46,085 nt of DNA, taken from Blastococcus sp. GTDB taxonomy: Bacteria; Actinomycetota; Actinomycetes; Mycobacteriales; Geodermatophilaceae. Shown here piece after piece: positions 17,137 to 25,093 of this stretch. The DNA lies in NCBI GenBank assembly GCA_025965695.1, contig JAOPWM010000036.1:1-46085 (forward strand). The letters run 5' to 3'. Position 1 is the first letter of the stretch, and each line of letters starts with the position of its first letter. Below the pieces are notes generated by a model. That model did not search any database, had not been told where the DNA came from, and worked only from the letters and a program-made list of their open reading frames with translations. Made by a program: the position numbers and the translations under genes.

Positions 17137-17994
17137 GTGGACGCCAGCCTTTCCCGCCGCCTCGTCACCGAGGTCGTCGCCACCGCCTTGCTGATCCTCT
17201 TCGGCCCCGGCAGCGTGGTGGCCGCACTGGCCGTGGGGAAGGGCACGCTCGACTACGCCGGCCTCGGGATGATCGCTCTGTCCTTCGGGCTGGTGGTCGC
17301 TTTGATCATCTACGCGTTCGGCAGCACGTCCGGATCCCACATCAACCCGGCCGTCACGCTGGCCCTGGCCGCGACCCGGCGCTTCCCCTGGCGCGAGGTC
17401 GCGCCCTACGTGGTGGCCCAGCTGGTCGGCGCCGTCCTCGGCGGACTGCTGATCGTCGCGGCCTTCGGCACGGCGTCGGTCGATGTCAGCAACGCCGGGT
17501 CGGTGTCCTTCGGCGCGGGCGTCGGCTATCCGCGGGCGATCCTCGCCGAAGCGCTGGCCACGTACCTGCTGATGCTGACGGTCATGGCCATGGCGGTCGA
17601 CAAGCGCGCGCCCGCGGGCTGGGCCGGGCTGATGATCGGGTTGTCGGTGACCTGCCTGGTCCTCGTCTTCGGGCCCCTGACCGGGGCCGCGGTCAACCCC
17701 GCCCGCGCCTTCGGCCCGTTCGCCGCCTCCGCGCTGGTCGGCGGCGCCGTCCCCTGGAGCCAGTTGCCGGCCTACGTCGTGGGCAGCGTGCTCGGCGCTC
17801 TGGTGGCGGCCGTCAGCTACGACCTGCTCGCCCGGCCGCGTGCCGGGGAGGCCGTGGCCGGGACCGAGGCCGAGCCGGCGCAGGGGACCCAGGGCGACAT
17901 CGTCGGCCACCGGTCCGGTGAACCGGACCGCGAGCCGTCGGCGGCCACCTCCGAGGCCGGGGGACGGCGCCGTCATGGAGGACGTCCGCGCTGA
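17137..17994 (+). CDS. MIP-family aquaporin
   Basis: Major intrinsic protein with six membrane helices and both NPA half-helices: HINPAVT (Asn70) and AVNPARAFGP (Asn187). The residue after the second NPAR is Ala and not the Asp typical of glycerol facilitators (NPARDLGP), which favours a water-selective channel of the AqpZ type; peroxide transport is possible. The 50-residue C-terminal tail (from about 235) is polar, rich in Glu, Gly and Arg, and probably cytoplasmic. The GTG has the Shine-Dalgarno CGGGAG five bases upstream. It runs towards the formaldehyde dehydrogenase on the same strand with a 66-bp gap. Confidence 0.92.
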   Translation: MDASLSRRLVTEVVATALLILFGPGSVVAALAVGKGTLDYAGLGMIALSFGLVVALIIYAFGSTSGSHINPAVTLALAATRRFPWREVAPYVVAQLVGAVLGGLLIVAAFGTASVDVSNAGSVSFGAGVGYPRAILAEALATYLLMLTVMAMAVDKRAPAGWAGLMIGLSVTCLVLVFGPLTGAAVNPARAFGPFAASALVGGAVPWSQLPAYVVGSVLGALVAAVSYDLLARPRAGEAVAGTEAEPAQGTQGDIVGHRSGEPDREPSAATSEAGGRRRHGGRPR

Positions 17995-18060
17995 CCGGCG
18001 CGGATGAGAGGTCGGGAGGACGCCCCGGACCGGGACGTCACGGACGAGAGGCAGGATGCG

Positions 18061-19281
18061 GTGGCCGGCAACAAGGGCGTCAGGTACATGGGACCGGGCA
18101 AGGTCGAGGTCGCCGATCTGGACTACCCGAAGCTGGAGCTGCAGGACGGCCCGGGGGTGAACCCCGCCAACGTGGGGCGCAAGACCCCGCACGGCGTGAT
18201 CCTCAAGACCGTCGTCACCAACATCTGCGGCAGCGACCAGCACATGGTGCGGGGACGGACCACCGCGCCGGAGGGCCTCGTACTCGGGCACGAGATCACC
18301 GGGGAGGTCGCGGAGAAGGGGCCGGACGTCGAGTTCCTCGAGGTCGGCGACATCGTCAGCGTGCCGTTCAACATCGCATGCGGCCGGTGCCGCAACTGCA
18401 AGGAGGGCAAGACCGGCGTCTGCCTGAACGTGAACCCCGACCGTCCCGGCTCGGCGTACGGCTACGTCGACATGGGCGGGTGGACCGGTGGACAGGCGAA
18501 CTACGTCATGGTCCCGTACGCAGACTGGAACTGCCTGAAGTTCCCCGACCGCGACCAGGCGATGGAGAAGATCCGCGACCTGACGATGCTGTCGGACATC
18601 TTCCCGACCGGCTACCACGGCTGCTACACCGCCGGGGTGTCGACCGGCTCGACCGTGTACATCGCCGGCGCCGGCCCGGTGGGCCTGGCTGCGGCCACCG
18701 CGGCGCAGCTGCTCGGCGCCGCGGTCGTCATCGTCGGGGACCTGGTCGAGGACCGGCTGGCGCAGGCGCGCAGCTTCGGCTGCGAGACCGTGGATGTCTC
18801 GAAGGGTGACCCGAAGGACCAGATCGAGCAGATCCTCGGTGAGCCGGAGGTCGACTGCGCCGTCGACGCGGTCGGCTTCGAGGCGCACGGGTACGGGGCG
18901 GATGCGCAGAAGGAACAGCCCGCCACCGTGCTGAACTCACTGATGGATCTCACCCGGGCCGGCGGCGCGCTGGGCATTCCCGGCCTCTACGTGACCGGGG
19001 ACCCCGGTGCCGCCGACGAGGCGGCGAAGACCGGGTCGCTTTCCATCCGGTTGGGGCTGGGCTGGGCCAAGTCGCACGCCTTCTACACCGGTCAGTGCCC
19101 GGTGATGAAGTACAACCGCCAGCTGATGATGGCGATCCTGCACGATCGGGTGCAGATCGCGAAGAACGTCAACGCCACCGTGATCCCGCTGGACGAGGCA
19201 CCGCGCGGCTACGCGGAGTTCGACCAGGGCGCGGCCCGCAAGTACGTCCTCGACCCGAACGGCATGGTGGGCGCCGCCTGA
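18061..19281 (+). CDS. fdhA: Glutathione-independent zinc formaldehyde dehydrogenase
   Basis: A 406-residue zinc-dependent medium-chain dehydrogenase matching Pseudomonas-type FdhA, which oxidises formaldehyde with tightly bound NAD. Catalytic zinc ligands Cys56 (NICGSDQH) and His77-Glu78 (VLGHEITGEV) are present, and the structural zinc site is Cys107, Cys110, Cys113 and Cys121. The family insert GYVDMGGWTGGQANYVMVP follows, and the nucleotide fold is at IAGAGPVGLAAATAA. The GTG reading MAGNKGVRYMGPGKV is preceded by GAGAGGCAGGA; an ATG at 18004 would give a non-conserved extension. A detoxification role is usual in soil actinobacteria. Confidence 0.94.
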   Translation: MAGNKGVRYMGPGKVEVADLDYPKLELQDGPGVNPANVGRKTPHGVILKTVVTNICGSDQHMVRGRTTAPEGLVLGHEITGEVAEKGPDVEFLEVGDIVSVPFNIACGRCRNCKEGKTGVCLNVNPDRPGSAYGYVDMGGWTGGQANYVMVPYADWNCLKFPDRDQAMEKIRDLTMLSDIFPTGYHGCYTAGVSTGSTVYIAGAGPVGLAAATAAQLLGAAVVIVGDLVEDRLAQARSFGCETVDVSKGDPKDQIEQILGEPEVDCAVDAVGFEAHGYGADAQKEQPATVLNSLMDLTRAGGALGIPGLYVTGDPGAADEAAKTGSLSIRLGLGWAKSHAFYTGQCPVMKYNRQLMMAILHDRVQIAKNVNATVIPLDEAPRGYAEFDQGAARKYVLDPNGMVGAA

Positions 19282-19297
19282 TCGCAGGGGAGGGGCG

Positions 19298-20110
19298 TCA
19301 GTCCGCCAGGTCCACGATGACCGGGGCATGGTCGCTGGCGCCCTTGCCCTTGCGTTCCTCGCGGTCGATGACCGCACCGGTGACGCGGCCGGCGAGCGCG
19401 GGGGAGCCGAGCACGAAGTCGATCCGCATGCCCTCGCGGCGGGGGAACCGCAGCTTCGTGTAGTCCCAGTAGGTGTAGACGCCGGGGCCGGGCGTGTACG
19501 GCCGGACGACGTCGGCGAAGCCGGACTCGACGATGGCCCGGAAGGCTGCCCGCTCGGGCGGCGAGACGTGCGTCGAGTGCGAGAACACGGTCATGTCCCA
19601 CACGTCGTCGTTCTCCGGCGCGATGTTCCAGTCGCCGACCAGCGCGACCTGCGCGGACGGGTCCTCGGTCAGCCAGTCGGCGGCCGTCGTCCGCAGGGCC
19701 TCGAGCCACTCGAGCTTGTAGGTGTAGTGCGGATCGCTCAGCGTGCGGCCGTTGGGCACGTAGAGGCTCCACACCCGGACGCCGCCGCACGTGGCACCGA
19801 TCGCGCGGGCCTCGGCGTCAGGATCCCCGCCGTCACCCGCCCCGGCTGCGCCCCAGCCGGGCTGGCCGGGGAAGCCGACGGTGACGTCCTCCAGTCCGAC
19901 ACGGGACAGGAGGGCGACGCCGTTCCACTGCGAGTAGCCGACGTGGGCGACCTCGTAGCCGAGGGCGCTGAACATCATCTCCGGGAACTGGTCGTCCCGG
20001 CACTTGGTCTCCTGCAGCGCCAGGACGTCGACGTCGTGCCGCTGCAGGAAGGCCGCCACCCGGTCGGCACGGCTGCGGATGGAGTTCACGTTCCAGGTCG
20101 CGATCCGCAC
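19298..20110 (-). CDS. xthA: Exodeoxyribonuclease III (AP endonuclease)
   Basis: A 270-residue EEP-family nuclease for base-excision repair. It starts with RIATWNVNSIRSR (Asn7 region), followed by VLALQETKCRDDQFP (metal-binding Glu), YVPNGR, LVGDWNIAPENDD (Asp-x-Asn), RIDFVLGSP and the C-terminal catalytic pair SDHAPVIVDL. All active-site residues of exonuclease III are visible. The GTG start lacks a Shine-Dalgarno and has a TACTCT -10 box eight bases upstream, so it is probably leaderless. It ends 16 bp from the convergent fdhA stop. Confidence 0.96.
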   Translation of the reverse strand: MRIATWNVNSIRSRADRVAAFLQRHDVDVLALQETKCRDDQFPEMMFSALGYEVAHVGYSQWNGVALLSRVGLEDVTVGFPGQPGWGAAGAGDGGDPDAEARAIGATCGGVRVWSLYVPNGRTLSDPHYTYKLEWLEALRTTAADWLTEDPSAQVALVGDWNIAPENDDVWDMTVFSHSTHVSPPERAAFRAIVESGFADVVRPYTPGPGVYTYWDYTKLRFPRREGMRIDFVLGSPALAGRVTGAVIDREERKGKGASDHAPVIVDLAD

Positions 20111-20118
20111 GGGAGGCC

Positions 20119-20124
20119 AGAGTA
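20119..20124 (-). promoter_or_regulatory. -10 box of leaderless xthA promoter
   Basis: TACTCT on the minus strand, eight bases before the GTG start. Confidence 0.5.
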
Positions 20125-20201
20125 CGGACGCCCGCTCGGACGGCCGCCCTGCAGGGGCCCGGCCCGAGCCTGCGAGGGCTGGGGAGCAGGGTGGTCCTCT
20201 T

Positions 20202-21152
20202 TCAGACCTGGACGGCGACCTCGCCCCGCGCAGCCATCCGTGCCCGCATCCGCTCCCGGCTCTCCACGAACTTCGTCGCCTGGGCGTCGAGTCCGACCAG
20301 GAACTGGGCCAGTTCCTCGCGGGCCTTCTCACCTTCGGGGCCGAAGTCGGTGCGCTCGAAGACCTTCCAGGTACGCAGGATCGGGCTGACGACCTCGTCG
20401 TGATGCAGGCGAAGGTCGTAGATCCCGGCCTTGGCGATGATCGTCGAGTTCTTCCGGAAGTTGGCCATGTTGGCGCCGGGCATCTCGAAGTTGATCACCT
20501 CGTTGGCCACGGCCTTCATCATCTCGTCCGGGCTGATGTCGAACGCCGCGGTGACGATGTTCCGGTAGAAGATCATGTGCAGGTTCTCGTCGGTGGCGAT
20601 GCGGGCCAGCAGCTTGTCCGCGATCGGGTCGCCGCTCGCCTTGCCGGTGTTGCGGTGCGAGACGCGGGTCGCGAGCTCCTGGAACGAGACGTAGGCGACC
20701 GCTTCCAGCGGCGTCTTGTCGCCGGAGTCGTAGCCGGTGGTCATGTAGTCCACACGAGCCCGCTCGAGCTCGACCGGGTCGACCCCGCGGGTGACCACCA
20801 GGTAGTCCCGCAGCGCGACCCCGTGCCGGCCTTCCTCCGCCGTCCAGCGGCCCACCCAGGTGCCCCACGCGCCGTCGCGGCCGAACCGGGTGGCGATCTC
20901 CCGGTGGTAGCTGGGCAGGTTGTCTTCGGTGAGCAGGTTCACGAACATCGCGGCCTTCGCCGTATCGTCCAGCCGCGACTGCTCCGGCGACCAGTCCTCC
21001 CCGCCCAGGAAGGCGAAGTTCCGCCCCTCGTCCCACGGGACGTAGTCGTGCGGATGCCATTCCTTGGCGATCGCGAGGTGGCGGTCCAGATTCTGGGCGA
21101 CCACCGGCTCCAGCTCGGTGAGGACCGCCGCGTACGGGGATGTCTGGGGCAT
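20202..21152 (-). CDS. desA: Acyl-ACP desaturase (ferritin-like diiron)
   Basis: A 316-residue soluble fatty-acid desaturase of the plant stearoyl-ACP/mycobacterial DesA type. Diiron ligands lie in TEDNLPSYH (Glu76), EEGRHG (Glu106/107, His110), FQEL (Glu159) and DENLH (Glu189, His192). It would introduce a double bond into an acyl-ACP using oxygen and ferredoxin, setting membrane fluidity. GGAGG sits five bases before the ATG. Upstream are two 15-bp tandem copies of a palindromic element, a likely operator. The frame continues upstream across the LCP gene start and that part is not coding. Confidence 0.95.
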   Translation of the reverse strand: MPQTSPYAAVLTELEPVVAQNLDRHLAIAKEWHPHDYVPWDEGRNFAFLGGEDWSPEQSRLDDTAKAAMFVNLLTEDNLPSYHREIATRFGRDGAWGTWVGRWTAEEGRHGVALRDYLVVTRGVDPVELERARVDYMTTGYDSGDKTPLEAVAYVSFQELATRVSHRNTGKASGDPIADKLLARIATDENLHMIFYRNIVTAAFDISPDEMMKAVANEVINFEMPGANMANFRKNSTIIAKAGIYDLRLHHDEVVSPILRTWKVFERTDFGPEGEKAREELAQFLVGLDAQATKFVESRERMRARMAARGEVAVQV

Positions 21153-21176
21153 GGGGACCTCCGAGGGGTCGACGCG

Positions 21177-21206
21177 ACCTACGCCTGCGTAACCTACGCT
21201 GCCGTA
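21177..21206. promoter_or_regulatory. Tandem palindromic operator upstream of desA
   Basis: Two 15-bp direct repeats starting ACCTACGC, each holding an inverted repeat: TACGC-CT-GCGTA (21180-21191) and TACG-CTGC-CGTA (21195-21206). They lie 25-54 bp upstream of the desaturase ATG. The CCTACG...CGTA form resembles sites bound by TetR-type lipid regulators in actinobacteria; the regulator is not encoded nearby. Confidence 0.6.
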
Positions 21207-21302
21207 ACCAACGGTCGGTGTCCATAGGGGTTCCCCGAAAGGCGCCCCTTCACCCGTCCCGCCGCCCCCGGATCGCGGTCGGCCCCGGCGCAGCGTGCGA
21301 GC

Positions 21303-21316
21303 CCCAGGCGCCTGGG
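21303..21316. repeat. 14-bp perfect palindrome upstream of LCP gene
   Basis: CCCAGGCGCCTGGG lies about 85 bp before the LCP start in the divergent desA/LCP intergenic region. It could be an operator or a chance GC-rich palindrome. Confidence 0.4.
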
Positions 21317-21399
21317 AGCAGGCGTCCAGGCAACGCCCAGGCGGCCGTTCGGTGCGATCATGGCCGGATGACTTGGCGGCGCCGAGCGACGGACGGCCT

Positions 21400-22950
21400 G
21401 TGAGCGAGCCTGCTGACGCACCTTCTTCGGGGAGGGCCACGGTGTCTGCGCCCGTCCGCGGACGGCGGCGGGCTGAGCGGAGCTTCGGTTCCGCGCTCGG
21501 CTGGACCGTCCTCGGCGCCGTCGTCCCCGGGACGGGTTTCCTTGCCGCCGGGCGCCGCATCCTCGGTGCGATCACCCTCCTGCTCTTCCTGGTCCTCGTC
21601 GGCGGCGGGGTCTGGCTGGCCACGGGCGGACGGCGCATGGCCGTCCGGACCGCTGTCGACACCGGCGCCCTGCTCTGGGTCGTCGGCGGGATCGCGCTGG
21701 TCGCCCTGCTCTGGATCGTGGTCGTCGTCGCCGGCTACCGAATGCTGCTGCCGAGCCGGGTCGGACGCGGGCGGCATGTGTTCGGCGCCGTCGTCGTCCT
21801 CCTGCTGGTCGCGGTCGTCGCCGCGCCGGCGGTCCTGGCGAGCCGGCTCGCCTTCACCCAGCGTGACTTCATCGCCGGCGTCTTCCACGACAACGGGAAG
21901 TCCGCGACCGTCGTCGACACCCCCAACCCGTTCGGGGACAAGGCGCGGGTCAATGTCCTGCTGCTCGGCGGTGACGGCGGCGCTGGCCGCGACGGCGTGC
22001 GTACCGACACGGTCATCGTCGCCAGCGTCGACACCAAGACCGGCGACACGACGCTGTTCAGCCTCCCCCGCAACCTGGAGAACCTGCCGTTCCCGGCGGA
22101 CAGTCCGCTGCACGCGGCCTACCCGGACGGCTTCGAGGACGGCAGCGAGAGCGAAAGCCTGCTCAACGCCGTCTACCGCAACGGCCCGGCGCAGCACCCC
22201 GACATCCTCGGGCCCACCGACTATCCCGGCGCCGACTTCCTCAAGCTGGGCGTGGGGGAGGCGCTCGGCTTGACGATCGACTACTTCGTACTGGTCAACC
22301 TCGACGGCTTCAGCCGACTGGTCGACGCCCTCGGCGGCATCACCGTCAACGTCAACTACTACGTGCCCGTCGGGGGTGAGCCCTCGATCGGCATCCTGCC
22401 CGACGCCTACATCGCCCCGGGGCCGAACCAGCACATGGACGGCGCCACGGCACTGGCCTTCGCCCGCGGCCGGTTCGGGCTCACCGACTACGACCGCATG
22501 GCCCGGCAGCGCTGCACGATCGACGCGATCATCCATGCCGCGGACCCGGTCACCCTGCTCCAGCAGTACCAGGAACTCGCCGCGACCACCCAGGACATCG
22601 TCAGCACCGACATCCCCCGGTCCGCGCTGGGCGGCTTCGTGGATCTCGCGTTCCGCGTCAAGGACGCGACCACCCGCAGCGTCGTCTTCGACCCGAGCCT
22701 GATCGACCCGGCCTACCCCGACTACGACCGGATGCGCCAGATCGTGCACGCCGCGCTGGCCCCGGCGTCCGACACCGCCGCAAGCAGTGGCCCGGCCGCA
22801 AGCAGTGGCCCGGCCGCCCCGACCACGGGCGTGGCGGCCCCGACGACTGCGGCGGGCCCGGCGGCCGACGTCGGCAATGCCTGTGCCTACGACGCGGCCA
22901 CGGCACAGAAGGCCCTCGCCGCCGGTCAGCCGCCGACCAGGAGAGGGTGA
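21400..22950 (+). CDS. LytR-CpsA-Psr (LCP) family glycopolymer ligase
   Basis: A 516-residue membrane-anchored transferase. About four membrane segments lie in the first 150 residues (GWTVLGAVVPGTGFLAAG onwards). The extracellular LCP domain then begins with NVLLLGGDGGAGRDGVRTDT and has SLPRNLENLPFP, the Arg-containing LAFARGRFGLTDYDRMARQ and FSRLVDALGGITV. LCP enzymes attach arabinogalactan or teichoic-type polymers to peptidoglycan. The tail (from about 460) is a Pro/Ala/Thr-rich linker with an exact tandem repeat. I chose the GTG reading MSEPADAPSS; no clear Shine-Dalgarno precedes it, and the GTG at 21442 is an alternative. Confidence 0.92.
   Translation: MSEPADAPSSGRATVSAPVRGRRRAERSFGSALGWTVLGAVVPGTGFLAAGRRILGAITLLLFLVLVGGGVWLATGGRRMAVRTAVDTGALLWVVGGIALVALLWIVVVVAGYRMLLPSRVGRGRHVFGAVVVLLLVAVVAAPAVLASRLAFTQRDFIAGVFHDNGKSATVVDTPNPFGDKARVNVLLLGGDGGAGRDGVRTDTVIVASVDTKTGDTTLFSLPRNLENLPFPADSPLHAAYPDGFEDGSESESLLNAVYRNGPAQHPDILGPTDYPGADFLKLGVGEALGLTIDYFVLVNLDGFSRLVDALGGITVNVNYYVPVGGEPSIGILPDAYIAPGPNQHMDGATALAFARGRFGLTDYDRMARQRCTIDAIIHAADPVTLLQQYQELAATTQDIVSTDIPRSALGGFVDLAFRVKDATTRSVVFDPSLIDPAYPDYDRMRQIVHAALAPASDTAASSGPAASSGPAAPTTGVAAPTTAAGPAADVGNACAYDAATAQKALAAGQPPTRRG
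22777..22812 (+). repeat. 18-bp exact tandem duplication in LCP tail
   Basis: GCCGCAAGCAGTGGCCCG occurs twice back to back, coding for AASSGP repeated. It lies in the low-complexity linker, so copy number may vary between strains. Confidence 0.85.
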
Positions 22951-22960
22951 ACCGGCCCGC

Positions 22961-23340
22961 TCAGGCGGTGCTGAGGTCACGGGTCCGCAACGCGCCGAAG
23001 CCGACGGCCAGCAGTGCGACGATCACCGCTCCGAGTCCCACGCCGGACGCGGGTCGTCCACGACTCGAAATCGGCACCCGGGGCGTCCTCGCTGATGTGC
23101 TCCTGGAACACCGCCTCCATGGACGGGTCGAGGCCCGACGTCGGCTCGTCGAGGATCAGCAGTTCGGCGTCGGAGGCCAGGGCTGCGACCAGCGCGACCT
23201 TCTGCCGGTTGCCCTTCGAGTAGGTGCGTGCCCACTTCGTCGGATCGATGCACCTCGCCGGTGGCGACCTCCAGGTCGAGGCCGTCGAGCGCGCGCGTCC
23301 CACCGAACACCGTGACCAGGCCGGCGACCGAGACCGCAGC
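22961..23340 (-). pseudogene. Remnant of an ABC-2 type exporter (ATPase plus permease)
   Basis: Three fragments of a DrrAB-like exporter lie in order but in three different frames. First comes an ATPase N-terminus, [20 protein letters not shown] (about 23323-23264), ending at ATGEVH just before where Walker A should be. Then comes an ATPase middle, [20 protein letters not shown], with Walker [15 protein letters not shown] and on to QEHI (about 23226-23090). Last is a permease C-terminus, [20 protein letters not shown], ending RTRDLSTA and a stop at 22961. Walker A to the Q-loop and nearly the whole permease are missing. At least two deletions and frame changes are needed, so no functional product is expected. 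It explains the space between the LCP and ArsR genes. Confidence 0.85.
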
Positions 23341-23397
23341 GTTGATGGTTGCAGAACCTGGGACCGGAGCGACGACCGGAACCTACGATCGCCCCGT

Positions 23398-24063
23398 TCA
23401 CATGCTGGTGATCTGGATGAGGTTCCCGCAGGTGTCGTCGAGCACGGCCGTGGTCACGGGACCCATGGCGACCGGCTCCTGCGTGAAGATGACCCCCAGG
23501 CCCGTGAGCCGGTCGAACTCGGCATGCACGTCGTCCACCGCGAACGAGGTGAACGGGATCCCGTCGGCGACCAGCGCCTCCTTGAACGGACCGACGGCGG
23601 GGTGGTCGCTGGGCTCGAGCACGAGCTCGACGCCGTCGGGAGCCTCCGGCGACACCACGGTCAGCCACCGGTGCTCGCCCAGGGGAATCTCGGTCTTCTT
23701 CACGAAGCCGAGCACCTCGGTGTAGAAGCGCAGTGCCCTCTCCTGGTCGTCGACGAGGACGCTGGCCAGGTTGATCCGCATGGGTCCTCCTCGGGAACCG
23801 ACGTGCCACCGGTCGACGATGGCTCGGAGGGGAGACGTGTCCAGGTCGTGGAACTTGTAGCGGCCCGCACGCCGGGTCCGGACCAGGCCCGCTGCCTCGA
23901 GGACGTCCAGGTGCTGGGAGACGGCCTGCCGTGACGAGCTGAGGCCGTGCCGGCTGATCAGCCGGCTGCACAGCTCGAACAGGGTCTGACCGCTCCGCTC
24001 CTGCAGTTCGTCGAGAATGGCGCGCCGGGTCGGATCGGCGAGGGCTTTGAACACGTCCCCCAC
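23398..24063 (-). CDS. ArsR-type HTH fused to a glyoxalase/VOC domain
   Basis: One uninterrupted frame of 221 residues. Residues 1-90 are an ArsR-family winged helix ([18 protein letters not shown], recognition region [20 protein letters not shown]). Residues 95-221 are a VOC/glyoxalase-fold domain ([20 protein letters not shown], ending [11 protein letters not shown]). In related genomes I know these as two adjacent genes. Here the linker WHVGSRGGP joins them, yet GAGGAGG followed by an ATG (23781) remains at the junction, so a free VOC protein may also be made. The GTG start has a TATTGT -10 box eight bases upstream inside a 20-bp inverted repeat, which implies autorepression. Ligand unknown; no metal-binding Cys motif is apparent. 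Confidence 0.85.
   Translation of the reverse strand: MGDVFKALADPTRRAILDELQERSGQTLFELCSRLISRHGLSSSRQAVSQHLDVLEAAGLVRTRRAGRYKFHDLDTSPLRAIVDRWHVGSRGGPMRINLASVLVDDQERALRFYTEVLGFVKKTEIPLGEHRWLTVVSPEAPDGVELVLEPSDHPAVGPFKEALVADGIPFTSFAVDDVHAEFDRLTGLGVIFTQEPVAMGPVTTAVLDDTCGNLIQITSM
23779..23794 (-). promoter_or_regulatory. Internal Shine-Dalgarno and ATG at the HTH-VOC junction
   Basis: GAGGAGG four bases before an in-frame ATG reading [10 protein letters not shown]. It is stronger than most initiation sites in the window and could start a separate 127-residue VOC protein from the same message. Confidence 0.6.
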
Positions 24064-24071
24064 AGTGGGGA

Positions 24072-24096
24072 ACAATAGGCAAGTTGTCACTTGCCT
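24072..24096 (-). promoter_or_regulatory. Promoter and autoregulatory operator of the ArsR-VOC gene
   Basis: The -10 box TATTGT (24072-24077) lies eight bases before the GTG. The perfect inverted repeat AGGCAAGT-TGTC-ACTTGCCT (24077-24096; 8-bp arms, 4-nt centre) abuts it and covers the spacer and part of the -35 region, a placement that would let a bound ArsR dimer block RNA polymerase. Confidence 0.7.
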
Positions 24097-24106
24097 GACA
24101 AGAGGA

Positions 24107-24997
24107 TCACGCGTCGAGGCGCACGTCCTCCAGGGAGCCCAGCTCGACCCAGTTCGCGGTCGCCCGGCCGGGGGGTGGCGGCTCCTCGCCGGTCACCGGT
24201 GCCCCGAGGCGGTCGACCAGGGCCAACTGGTCCAGGTCCAGGCCGGCCAGGACGGCGATGTCGGCGATCGGCACCTGGAACGTGCGGAAGGCGCCAAGCG
24301 GCGGGAGCGTGCCCGCCGCCGCGGCCTCGGCGAACGCCGCCTCGAGATCGTGGACCAGTGGCGTCTGGTCGAGGATGTAGCCGGTGGCGGCCAGCGCCCC
24401 GTCCTGCACGAAGGCCACGACCTTCCAGAACCGCAGCGGTATCTGGATCCCCCGGTAGGGCGGGTCCGCGGGATCGAGGACGGGACCAGCGAAGACGGCC
24501 AGCTTCCGGTCGAAGGTCGCCGCGTGCTCCTGCAGGTACTCCTCGAGTCCCAGCCACAGCTCCCGGCCCTGGTTGAACATCGAGGCCTGGGGTGCGGCGT
24601 TGGTGAAGTAGAAGGTCTCGGCCTCGGCCTGACGGGCCTCCTCCTCCGTATCGCCCCATGTCGAGGACGCACGCATCACCAGATGGCCGCGGTCGAGGTC
24701 GTTGTGGGCGTACACCGGCGGCCCCGCCTGGAGTTCTGCGGCCAGCCGGGGATCGAGCAGCCAGTTGTCGGTGCGTTCGAGGCTCTGCAGACGTCCGCCG
24801 TCGAGGTCGAGGGCGGTCAGCGCCGCGAATCTCCGGTCGGGTCGGAACAGGACGGAGTAGTGCAGGTAGGGCAGCAGCACGGTCGCCGCGTCGGTGGTGA
24901 CCGTGGGGATCGGCACGCCGGGTCCGAGGAACAGCGGGTCGTAGCCCGTCCGACCCTCCAGGTCCTGTGCCGTGGGGCTGCCGGCAAGGTCTGTCAT
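24107..24997 (-). CDS. DNA/RNA non-specific endonuclease (NucA/NUC1-like)
   Basis: A 296-residue beta-beta-alpha-metal nuclease. The catalytic DRGH is at 102-105 (NDLDRGHLVMR) and the second signature FYFTNAAPQASMFNQG, which supplies the Mg-binding Asn, at 129-144; WLGLEEYL follows. No signal peptide or membrane segment is visible, which is unusual for a family that is often secreted, so it may act inside the cell or leave by an unrecognised route. The ATG has a TAGCGT -10 box six bases upstream and no Shine-Dalgarno. It precedes the ArsR-VOC gene on the same strand but that gene has its own promoter. No immunity protein gene is evident. Confidence 0.87.
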   Translation of the reverse strand: MTDLAGSPTAQDLEGRTGYDPLFLGPGVPIPTVTTDAATVLLPYLHYSVLFRPDRRFAALTALDLDGGRLQSLERTDNWLLDPRLAAELQAGPPVYAHNDLDRGHLVMRASSTWGDTEEEARQAEAETFYFTNAAPQASMFNQGRELWLGLEEYLQEHAATFDRKLAVFAGPVLDPADPPYRGIQIPLRFWKVVAFVQDGALAATGYILDQTPLVHDLEAAFAEAAAAGTLPPLGAFRTFQVPIADIAVLAGLDLDQLALVDRLGAPVTGEEPPPPGRATANWVELGSLEDVRLDA

Positions 24998-25003
24998 GGA
25001 AGG

Positions 25004-25009
25004 ACGCTA
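25004..25009 (-). promoter_or_regulatory. -10 box of leaderless nuclease promoter
   Basis: TAGCGT on the minus strand, six bases before the ATG of the nuclease gene. Confidence 0.65.
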
Positions 25010-25093
25010 GGACCGGCCGACTGCGGCGCGCCAGGAGGTCGTGCGCGGTGCGGCGCCGGGGGCCCCGATCGCGCCCGCGGGCCGCGCGGGACC

